A DNA stretch of 11,197 nucleotides from an uncultured archaeon (GTDB lineage Archaea > Thermoproteota > Nitrososphaeria > Nitrososphaerales > CALBXV01). Positions 5,941 through 11,197 of this stretch are shown here, in pieces. Location of the stretch: assembly GCA_937890045.1 (NCBI GenBank), contig CALBXV010000518.1, forward strand, positions 1 through 11,197, given 5' to 3'. Position numbers and translations under genes: made by a program. The notes beneath the pieces are model-generated. The model did no database searches, had not been told where the DNA came from, and saw only the letters and a program-made list of their open reading frames with translations. Within the stretch, counting starts at the first letter, position 1. Every line of letters begins with the position of its first letter.

Positions 5941-6702
5941 TTATATTCTTTCTTCCAAATAATGATCTTGAACATTTGTATGTCCAACATGTAAAATTAT
6001 TTCATTTCCACAGCCAATATGGCCAGAACCAACACTCCATTGAATGGGTGTCGAATATGGATATATACCCGTGTTCCAAGAAGCCCTACTTAGTTGTAGT
6101 GGACCACGTTTTGGATTAGTTTCCATTAATTTCTGAAATTCTTTTAACCATTTTCTTCCCCGTTCATCCTTTGTTCCAAATCCAATCCACCACAAATCAT
6201 AAGTTAATATATTACCCCCAGATTCATCTTCACCTATATGATAATCACCATCATTCCCACGACTATAAAGACCATCAATCTTAACTAATTGCCTTTCATT
6301 TTGTGGACAACAAATTCCAAATTTTTTAATTATAGGTAATAAAGTTTTAACCTCATCTGAAACAAACATTAGATCAGAATCTATAGATATTGCAATATCT
6401 GCTTTGGAATCTAATAACCCCTGAACTTGATAATAATCACAACAATGATAACCCCATTTTAATTTTCCACTACCTTCTCTGTAATTCCTATCAAATGGAG
6501 TATCATTTGAATCAACTAATCTAACTTCCACATCGTAATCATTACTAATAGATGAATCATCAGTATAACAAACTATTTTAGCCTCTGGAAAATATTTTTT
6601 AATTTGAGAATAAGTCGGATCCAACCTACCGATATTACTATTCCATTTTTGATTGGCTTTTGACCTATCACCAAACTCTGCAAAAATTATTTCCAAACTC
6701 AT
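5941..6702 (-). CDS. Glycosyltransferase-like protein with DxD motif, function unknown
   Basis: A 253-residue soluble protein. AKIVCYTDD (41-49) followed by DIAISIDSDLMFV (102-114) fits a GT-A nucleotide-sugar transferase, where D108-S-D110 would hold the divalent metal and nucleotide. WWIGFG (171-176) and a C-terminal ILHVGHTN (236-243) may provide the acceptor side and a metal-binding histidine, as in other GT-A enzymes. The donor and acceptor are unknown and I cannot name a characterised family. AGGAG lies five bases before the ATG, one of the clearest ribosome sites in the window. Its stop is one base from the start of the AP-superfamily gene. By position it links the heptose genes with the phosphonate module, so it may add the sugar that receives the phosphonate. 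Confidence 0.6.
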   Translation of the reverse strand: MSLEIIFAEFGDRSKANQKWNSNIGRLDPTYSQIKKYFPEAKIVCYTDDSSISNDYDVEVRLVDSNDTPFDRNYREGSGKLKWGYHCCDYYQVQGLLDSKADIAISIDSDLMFVSDEVKTLLPIIKKFGICCPQNERQLVKIDGLYSRGNDGDYHIGEDESGGNILTYDLWWIGFGTKDERGRKWLKEFQKLMETNPKRGPLQLSRASWNTGIYPYSTPIQWSVGSGHIGCGNEIILHVGHTNVQDHYLEERI

Positions 6703-6707
6703 ACTTA

Positions 6708-6712
6708 CTCCT
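6708..6712 (-). promoter_or_regulatory. Strong Shine-Dalgarno site (AGGAG)
   Basis: On the minus strand AGGAG lies five bases before the ATG at 6700-6702. It falls in the 12-base gap between the GT9 gene and the next gene, the largest gap in the window. Translation therefore restarts here with its own good ribosome site at the border between heptose and phosphonate genes. Confidence 0.7.
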
Positions 6713-6714
6713 AA

Positions 6715-7827
6715 TTATATATATTTTAAAATCGAATTGTAAACTTCTTCCGGTTTTATTAGACTCATACATTTTCCATCATAAGGACAAGGAAATTGAT
6801 CATAACAGTTTAAACAATCTAATTCTTTCCTTACAAGTTTTTTTCCAAGACCAAATAAATTAACTTCTTGATGTGGAGTTGGACCAAAAAAACTAACTGT
6901 ATTTTTATTCAAAGAAATTGCCACATGTAAAGCAACTGTATCTCCAGTAACTACTATATCAGATAAATTTATTAAATAACAAAATTCTTCTATTGAATAT
7001 TTGTTAGTTGTATTGATCAAATTAGAAAACATCCCACACAATTTAGAATTTCTTTCCAACTCAATTTCGGCACCAGCTAAAACAATTTTAATATTATCAT
7101 CTTCAATTAATTTACCAATTAAGTTTTTATAACCACTATAAGTCCATTTCTTGTGTGGATATACTGATCCACAACCTGTATTCAAAATTACTATTTTATC
7201 TTCATTGTTTAAATTATTATATTTAAAAAACTTATTTCTAAAACTTTTATACTTTTTACTATCTAAAAATATAGATGGTTTCTGATTATCATAGTCAATT
7301 TCTGATATTTCATAAATTAACTCTTGGTAACTCTTTTTGTTATCAGTTTTTCCACCATAATTGTCCAAACAAATATCATAATGATATTTAGATTTTTCAT
7401 TTAATGGTATAACATATCCCCCCCCACTCAAACCATAACCACGTTTGTCATTAGAATTAAAAGACATAATCATAGAAGTAGCTTTTGGATCTTTATCTAA
7501 ATTAATAATAATATCAAATTTCTGTTGCTGTAATATTCTTATTGTTTCTTCACTATAAATTAAAACATTATCAACTTGTGGATTATTAGAAATAAAAAAA
7601 TAAGCATTTTTCACAGTAATCCAATTTAATTGAGAATCTGGATATTTAGATTTTATACCCTCTACCAATGCAGTAGATCTTACCACGTCACCCAATGCAT
7701 CTAACTTTATCAATAAAATTCTTTCTTTAAACGAATTATGATGTAAACAATTATCACAATCCCAAGACCTATCAACCCAATAATATTTACAGGGTCTATC
7801 ACCTCTAAAATATCTACAAGTTTTCAT
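6715..7827 (-). CDS. Glycosyltransferase family 9 (heptosyltransferase-like) with N-terminal Cys cluster
   Basis: A 370-residue GT9-like protein. ILLIKLDALGDVVRSTALVEGI (37-58, written here as the family's opening) is the heptosyltransferase N-terminal motif. ILNTGCGSVYPHKKW (214-228) begins the second Rossmann domain. SDIVVTGDTVALHVAISL (289-306) with FFGPT (313-317) is the ADP-heptose-binding region. GT9 enzymes move heptose from ADP-heptose to LPS inner core or other acceptors, inverting the linkage. In front of the fold are four cysteines (C4, C13, C24, C27). Another set (C338, C341, C347, C353) stands near the C-terminus, suggesting a metal site or disulphides. I recall this CRxFxGDRPC-type head from a subset of GT9 proteins. 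The start overlaps the hldC stop as ATGA. The genes for making ADP-heptose lie just upstream, which supports heptose as donor. Confidence 0.85.
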   Translation of the reverse strand: MKTCRYFRGDRPCKYYWVDRSWDCDNCLHHNSFKERILLIKLDALGDVVRSTALVEGIKSKYPDSQLNWITVKNAYFFISNNPQVDNVLIYSEETIRILQQQKFDIIINLDKDPKATSMIMSFNSNDKRGYGLSGGGYVIPLNEKSKYHYDICLDNYGGKTDNKKSYQELIYEISEIDYDNQKPSIFLDSKKYKSFRNKFFKYNNLNNEDKIVILNTGCGSVYPHKKWTYSGYKNLIGKLIEDDNIKIVLAGAEIELERNSKLCGMFSNLINTTNKYSIEEFCYLINLSDIVVTGDTVALHVAISLNKNTVSFFGPTPHQEVNLFGLGKKLVRKELDCLNCYDQFPCPYDGKCMSLIKPEEVYNSILKYI

Positions 7828-8219
7828 TTATTCTTCAGCATTTTTGTAGTTGAATAACCTTTAATTCTATCAAAGAACTCTACCTTACCAGCATACTCTT
7901 CGCCCACTACTTTCTTACCTTTCCAATCTGAACCTATAACCATAACAGCAGGAGACCAATATTTAATTTTAATTTCTAGTTCTTCTGTAGAATTAAATGG
8001 TAATACCATATCTACATATTTTACAGCATTCACTATATGCATTCTATCACTTAAATTATTTATTGGTCTACCCTCTCCCTTATCTAACTTAACTCTTTCA
8101 TCCGAATCTATACCAACTATTAATTTATCTCCCAATGATTTAGCATACCTAAATAGCTCTACATGACCACGATGTAGTATATCGAAACAACCATTAGTCC
8201 ATATTATTTTCTGTTTCAT
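7824..8219 (-). CDS. hldC: Heptose-1-phosphate adenylyltransferase (RfaE domain II / HldC-like)
   Basis: A 131-residue HxGH nucleotidyltransferase. TNGCFDILHRGHVELF (8-23) carries H16-R-G-H19 for ATP binding. VGIDSDERV (35-43) is the typical stretch after the second strand. GYSTTK (121-126) is the late I-S-T-T-like motif. This is the size and pattern of the C-terminal half of E. coli HldE, which joins D-glycero-D-manno-heptose-1-phosphate to AMP. It is encoded separately from the kinase half, which lies three genes upstream, so this is a split HldE. It shares ancestry with the cytidylyltransferase domain of the pepM fusion. Related enzymes such as TagD use CTP, so the nucleotide is inferred from the heptose context. 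The ATG overlaps the cupin stop as ATGA, with GGGTGA upstream. Confidence 0.83.
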   Translation of the reverse strand: MKQKIIWTNGCFDILHRGHVELFRYAKSLGDKLIVGIDSDERVKLDKGEGRPINNLSDRMHIVNAVKYVDMVLPFNSTEELEIKIKYWSPAVMVIGSDWKGKKVVGEEYAGKVEFFDRIKGYSTTKMLKNK

Positions 8220-8593
8220 TGAGAATCACCCTTCCAAACTCTATAACTATCTTCATCAAAATGTTGAGTTGATACCTCAAATATAGTACCACCAGTTAAA
8301 GCTTCTATCTGATGTGGTTGTCCTACTCTCTGTCTAACTACATCACCAACTTTTAACTTTTGTTCTGTGGTTTCAGCTGTTTCTGTATCTATCCACCTAT
8401 AAAGAAAGTCACCTTTATCTACATACCAAGTTTCATCTTTAAGTAGATGGTAATGCATTGAAAACTTACAACCCTTCTTAAAAATTAAAAGTTTACCACA
8501 ATACATTTCATTGTTTTCTATAATAAGTTCCTCTCCCCAACCTTTTGGAACTTTACAACCTTCACATACTTCTGGTTTTATAATATGTCCCAC
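8216..8593 (-). CDS. Cupin-domain protein (sugar-phosphate isomerase type)
   Basis: A 125-residue single cupin. Metal-binding motif 1 reads MHYHLLKDETWYVDKGDF (46-63), with H47, H49 and E54. Motif 2 reads VGQPHQIEAL (90-99), with H94. GWGEEL (18-23) in front resembles the opening of mannose-6-phosphate isomerase type II and similar cupins. Such proteins isomerise or epimerise sugar phosphates, and some only bind sugars. Its place between the HAD phosphatase and hldC suggests a step or control point in heptose-phosphate supply, but no reaction can be assigned. The start is GTG, overlapping the HAD stop by one base (TAGTG). The next in-frame ATG is only at codon 30, inside the conserved head, so GTG is well supported. 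Confidence 0.8.
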   Translation of the reverse strand: MGHIIKPEVCEGCKVPKGWGEELIIENNEMYCGKLLIFKKGCKFSMHYHLLKDETWYVDKGDFLYRWIDTETAETTEQKLKVGDVVRQRVGQPHQIEALTGGTIFEVSTQHFDEDSYRVWKGDSQ

Positions 8594-8883
8594 TATATTT
8601 CTTCTATCCTCTTAGTCTTATCATCAATTAGTAAATCATAATGAGGTTTTCTTCTTATCTCTATTTTTGTATATTGACAGCCCCAATTATCTAATTGTCT
8701 TCTTGTAAATTTTCTCCAACTCTTTCCTGTAATTCCTCCTCTTGCAGTCCAATATACTATTTCATGCCCACCCATATATAAATGATTTATTTTAGATATT
8801 TGGTTATATCTTGGTTTAGAATTTTCATAATCTGAATTTTTAGTATGACAAATAGTTTCGTCTATGTCTACATATATAATCAT
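8593..8883 (-). CDS. Minimal HAD-superfamily phosphatase, possible heptose-phosphate phosphatase
   Basis: Only 96 residues, but with the HAD landmarks in order. Motif I is DIDETI (D6-I-D8-E-T10), where D6 is the nucleophile and D8 the acid/base. Motif II is YWTARG (T46). A lysine, K79, stands in RRKPHYD. Motif IV is LIDDKT (D87, D88). No cap domain is possible at this length. Similar short HADs occur in capsule and LPS clusters. The heptose route needs removal of the 7-phosphate between kinase and adenylyltransferase (GmhB), and this gene lies exactly between those two genes. It is much smaller than GmhB (about 180-190) and lacks its extra zinc loop, so the GmhB role is inference. The start overlaps the kinase stop as ATGA, with GGGGAG about ten bases upstream. 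Confidence 0.75.
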   Translation of the reverse strand: MIIYVDIDETICHTKNSDYENSKPRYNQISKINHLYMGGHEIVYWTARGGITGKSWRKFTRRQLDNWGCQYTKIEIRRKPHYDLLIDDKTKRIEEI

Positions 8884-9626
8884 ATGGTAACAACTCCCCG
8901 TTTTGCTACTACCTTACTCGCACAGTCTTGTGCAAAATCTATAGCTGTGTTAATATCATTATTTTTAACCAAACTTACAGCAAAAGCAGATATAAAGGTA
9001 TCACCAGCACCCGATAGATCTCTAGCTTCAACCTTCCGTGGTGGTGGGTACAAAATCTTTTTATAATAACATCCCCTATCACCACAAGTAACAATTAATT
9101 TCTCATAGATTTCATCTCTCATATCATCTATTTCACTTATAGTATTTTGATATTCATATTGATTTAATTGTATAAATCTAGTACCAGTAAAACTCCAACT
9201 CACTTTCTTTTTGGTGTTTAAAAAAACATTATCACATTCGTCTATGATGGCTTCAATATCTTCTTCCAATAAAAATCCCTTATCATAATCAGCTATTATA
9301 ACTCCATCATAATTATTAATTCTATTTTTTATATCATCAATATCTACTTTAGTTTTAACATAATCATGTTCATCTACTCTTAATAACATTTGATTTGTTT
9401 TGTTATCAACATATCTAGTTTTTGTAATCAATTCACCATTTGTTATAATATCACAATCTACACCTAATGATTGAACATTGGCTTGAACATTTGATGCCAT
9501 ACCACCACTTTTTTTAACATTGGTTGGATTAAATACAGGTACAGGAGCTTCCGGACAAATTCTATCACAAGTACCATAAATAAATTTATCTACACAACTG
9601 TCGCCTATTACTAAAAATTTATGCAC
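8880..9626 (-). CDS. hldA: PfkB-family heptose kinase (RfaE domain I / HldA-like)
   Basis: A 248-residue ribokinase-type protein. DRICPEAPVPVF (21-32) matches the R-I-x-P-E-A-P-V-P-V signature of the HldE kinase domain. GGMASNVQANV (41-51) is the PfkB sugar-binding glycine motif. IADYDKG (111-117) and DLSGAGDTF (203-211, base D209) are the ATP and anion-hole signatures. In HldE this domain phosphorylates D-glycero-D-manno-heptose-7-phosphate at C1. It is shorter than the usual 310-330, with the loss mainly after residue 60, where part of the substrate lid should be. The start is GTG: it overlaps the hldD stop by eight bases (GTGCATAA), AAGGAA lies seven bases upstream, and no ATG occurs before codon 43. 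Reading the pair with hldC, the two HldE halves are separate genes here. Confidence 0.83.
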   Translation of the reverse strand: MHKFLVIGDSCVDKFIYGTCDRICPEAPVPVFNPTNVKKSGGMASNVQANVQSLGVDCDIITNGELITKTRYVDNKTNQMLLRVDEHDYVKTKVDIDDIKNRINNYDGVIIADYDKGFLLEEDIEAIIDECDNVFLNTKKKVSWSFTGTRFIQLNQYEYQNTISEIDDMRDEIYEKLIVTCGDRGCYYKKILYPPPRKVEARDLSGAGDTFISAFAVSLVKNNDINTAIDFAQDCASKVVAKRGVVTI

Positions 9627-10398
9627 TTAAATATTCCTTATACTTTTTTATGCCCTTTTCTAAATTATATTTTGGATTCCAACCAGGTAGCCATTTTGAT
9701 TTATCTGATTTTGTATAAAACTGATACCACTCCGGTATTTTATCTTCTGAATGATAAGTATATTTTATTTCCATATTATCCAACACATCTTCAAATGTTC
9801 TAGCTTCACCACTCCCAACTTCATAAATCCCTTTTGGAGAATCTATGGCGTGTATATTAGCGCTAACTATGTCATCTACATAAACAAAATCTCTCACTGG
9901 TTCTTTTGGAAATAATTTAAATTTTCCTTTCTCCCATGCTTGGTATGCTACCGAAGCCATTTTACCTTTATGTTCTTCTCCAGGTCCATACACATTAAAA
10001 TATCTAAGAGCAACAAAATTACTAACTTTTGCCATTCCATAATTCTCTGTAAGGTATTTTGACCAACCATAAATATTATTTGGTATACCATCACCATCAC
10101 CATAACAAGCAGCAGATGATGAATATATAACTTTCTTATTATATTTTTGTACCAAATCAAATAATTCTTTACTAAATATATAATTATATACTAACATTTC
10201 TGTTGAATCTTGTAGTGTTGTATCTGATACAGCTCCAATGTGAAAAATTATATCAACAGATTTTACTAATGGATTTAATTTATATTTCCAATCTTCGTCA
10301 TCTAAAAAATCTCTCTCCAATTTTACAACATCATCTGATAACTTTGTTAATAAATTACTACCAATGAATCCATTATGACCTGTAACTAAATATTTCAT
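9619..10398 (-). CDS. hldD: ADP-L-glycero-D-manno-heptose 6-epimerase (HldD-like)
   Basis: A 259-residue extended SDR. TGHNGFIG (6-13) binds NAD(P). IFHIGAVSDTT (51-61) corresponds to IFHEGACSSTT of HldD. SSSAACYGDG (93-102) and Y110-GWS-K114 form the active site. RYFNVYGPGEEHKGKMASV (132-150) is nearly the HldD signature, and K144 aligns with K178 of E. coli HldD, its second catalytic residue. RDFVYVDD (169-176) and WYQFYTKSD (224-232) also match. HldD flips C6 of ADP-D-glycero-D-manno-heptose to the L-glycero form used by heptosyltransferases. At 259 it is about 50 residues shorter than E. coli HldD (310). The start overlaps the upstream stop (TAATG), with GAGGAG 11 bases upstream. The following hldA gene overlaps it by eight bases. 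Confidence 0.88.
   Translation of the reverse strand: MKYLVTGHNGFIGSNLLTKLSDDVVKLERDFLDDEDWKYKLNPLVKSVDIIFHIGAVSDTTLQDSTEMLVYNYIFSKELFDLVQKYNKKVIYSSSAACYGDGDGIPNNIYGWSKYLTENYGMAKVSNFVALRYFNVYGPGEEHKGKMASVAYQAWEKGKFKLFPKEPVRDFVYVDDIVSANIHAIDSPKGIYEVGSGEARTFEDVLDNMEIKYTYHSEDKIPEWYQFYTKSDKSKWLPGWNPKYNLEKGIKKYKEYLSA
9634..9639 (-). promoter_or_regulatory. Shine-Dalgarno site supporting the GTG start of hldA
   Basis: On the minus strand AAGGAA lies seven bases before GTG at 9624-9626. It sits within the last codons of hldD and supports starting the kinase at this GTG. Confidence 0.6.
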
Positions 10399-11197
10399 TA
10401 ATTATATAACTCCTCATAAATTCTTTTCATCCAATAAGTTCTATCTCTGCCTATATCACTTGGTGGTATAGCATTAAATTGATAAACCCATCCTGAATTA
10501 TATAGATTAGTCAAATCATCTTTCCACCAACAATTAGGGTGATGATAAAATAAATTTTTTCTAATCATATCCATCATACCAAATTGTCTCGGTAAAAGAT
10601 TTAGTTCTATATCGAACTCCTTTCTAAGACAATTCATCATTGCTATATCACTTCCCGTTAATAAAATATCATATGATTTAATAATCCTCTTTCTATTTGT
10701 ATCATAAAAATCATATACGTTATCAAAAAATTCTTTATGTATTTTATTTACCACTACAAAACCAGTTTGGAAAAATTCATAAGATGGTATACAAAATTCT
10801 TTATCAAAGAACATTTTAGAATAACCATTTATAGCTCTGTTCATCCATTCAAAATCACCATCAGTTAATACGCTGGTAAATTTACCACCTGTCATCTCAA
10901 AGAAATTGGGACATTCAGGGTGGACTATAGAATCGGCATCAACAACTAATACTTGATCATATTCTATTTCATTATGTTCTAATATATTTAGAACCTGCCA
11001 TCTTTGCCAAGTTATTAACATTTGAGATTCTGGACACAATAAGTTTGACATAACATATACTTCGTGATTATTCTTTTTAGCCCAAGCTTTCCAAGAGTTT
11101 ATCCCCCATTCATAACCTTGATGTCTGTTTGAATGACCAATGCTTGACTCGCCAGTTAAATCTTTTTCTCTCTTTATATAAGGTATAAAAACTATAT
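10398..11197 (-). CDS. Glycosyltransferase-like protein, GT-A type with DxD (cut at the right edge)
   Basis: The frame stays open to the right edge, so the true start lies outside the window. The ATG at 11051 is internal. Upstream of it I read 48 more codons, including FIPYIKRE and GYEWGINSWKAW, with no start or stop codon. The 265 visible residues include YDQVLVVDADSIVHPE, whose DAD (10932-10940) is the metal/nucleotide motif of GT-A transferases, and a preceding WQRWQVLNIL. The C-terminal part has NLFYHHPNCWWKDD and GWVYQFNAI, which may form the acceptor side. No characterised family can be named. The role is presumably sugar addition in the same glycan as the heptose genes. It ends in TAATG overlap with hldD, so the operon continues beyond the right edge. 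Confidence 0.7.
   Translation of the reverse strand, partial: IVFIPYIKREKDLTGESSIGHSNRHQGYEWGINSWKAWAKKNNHEVYVMSNLLCPESQMLITWQRWQVLNILEHNEIEYDQVLVVDADSIVHPECPNFFEMTGGKFTSVLTDGDFEWMNRAINGYSKMFFDKEFCIPSYEFFQTGFVVVNKIHKEFFDNVYDFYDTNRKRIIKSYDILLTGSDIAMMNCLRKEFDIELNLLPRQFGMMDMIRKNLFYHHPNCWWKDDLTNLYNSGWVYQFNAIPPSDIGRDRTYWMKRIYEELYN

Noticed and set aside
5940..5990. Upstream start at 5990 for the AP-superfamily gene
   Set aside because: It would overlap the preceding gene by about 50 bases, and the added residues do not look like the family. The ATG at 5939 sits one base past the previous stop and begins directly with the metal-binding strand.
9948..10160. Minus-strand 70-codon frame inside hldD
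   Set aside because: It is a shadow frame across the conserved HldD active-site region, with a repetitive hydrophobic sequence (LLLVMVMVMV-like).
1..11197. tRNA, rRNA, CRISPR array, insertion sequence or clear terminator
   Set aside because: The window is filled by coding sequence, with gaps of 12 bases at most. I saw no repeat-spacer pattern, no inverted terminal repeats with a transposase, no tRNA-like fold and no GC stem followed by a T run between genes. Promoters inside coding sequence cannot be excluded by eye.

Overview
The window is an AT-rich (roughly one third G+C by eye), fully packed run of genes that all lie on the minus strand, so it is read from high to low coordinates. Sixteen real genes can be supported, two of them cut by the window edges. 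No gap between genes exceeds 12 bases. Most junctions are ATGA, TTGA, TAATG or 8-base overlaps, or 1 to 12 base spacers, and several starts carry Shine-Dalgarno sites (AAGGAG, AGGAG, AAGGAA). This is prokaryotic or phage-like translation in one long polycistronic array. Several proteins are clearly shorter than their cellular relatives. The low GC, compaction and shortened enzymes fit a marine low-GC source, either a large tailed phage carrying a surface-glycan cluster or a streamlined bacterium such as SAR11 or Prochlorococcus. No phage structural or replication gene is present, so the viral reading is an inference.

Region A (right part, about 6715-11197) makes and transfers heptose. In transcription order it holds a GT-A-like glycosyltransferase (cut at the right edge), an HldD-type epimerase, an HldA-type PfkB kinase, a very small HAD phosphatase, a GTG-started cupin, a stand-alone HldC-type adenylyltransferase and a GT9 heptosyltransferase-like protein. 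Together these cover nearly all of the ADP-L-glycero-D-manno-heptose route. The isomerase GmhA is not in the window.

Region B (middle, 1912-6702) is a phosphonate module. It holds a DxD glycosyltransferase-like protein, an alkaline-phosphatase/sulfatase superfamily protein, a cytidylyltransferase-PEP mutase fusion (the architecture of Fom1 of fosfomycin biosynthesis), phosphonopyruvate decarboxylase split into two small subunits, and a shortened Fe-dependent alcohol dehydrogenase (the FomC/PhpC role). By established phosphonate biochemistry this set would take PEP to phosphonopyruvate, phosphonoacetaldehyde and 2-hydroxyethylphosphonate (HEP), then activate HEP as HEP-CMP. No aminotransferase (the AEP branch) and no Fom3-type radical-SAM methylase (the fosfomycin branch) is seen.

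Region C (left part, 1-1910) holds a sugar-nucleotide epimerase, a 69-codon relic of a SAM methyltransferase, a complete MycE-like O-methyltransferase, and the start of a DUF5672-like (glycosyltransferase-like) gene cut by the left edge.

Best hypothesis for the whole window: a compact surface-decoration locus that builds a heptose-containing, methylated glycan and probably decorates it with CMP-activated hydroxyethylphosphonate. The CMP-HEP donor idea and the identity of the transferase are inference.
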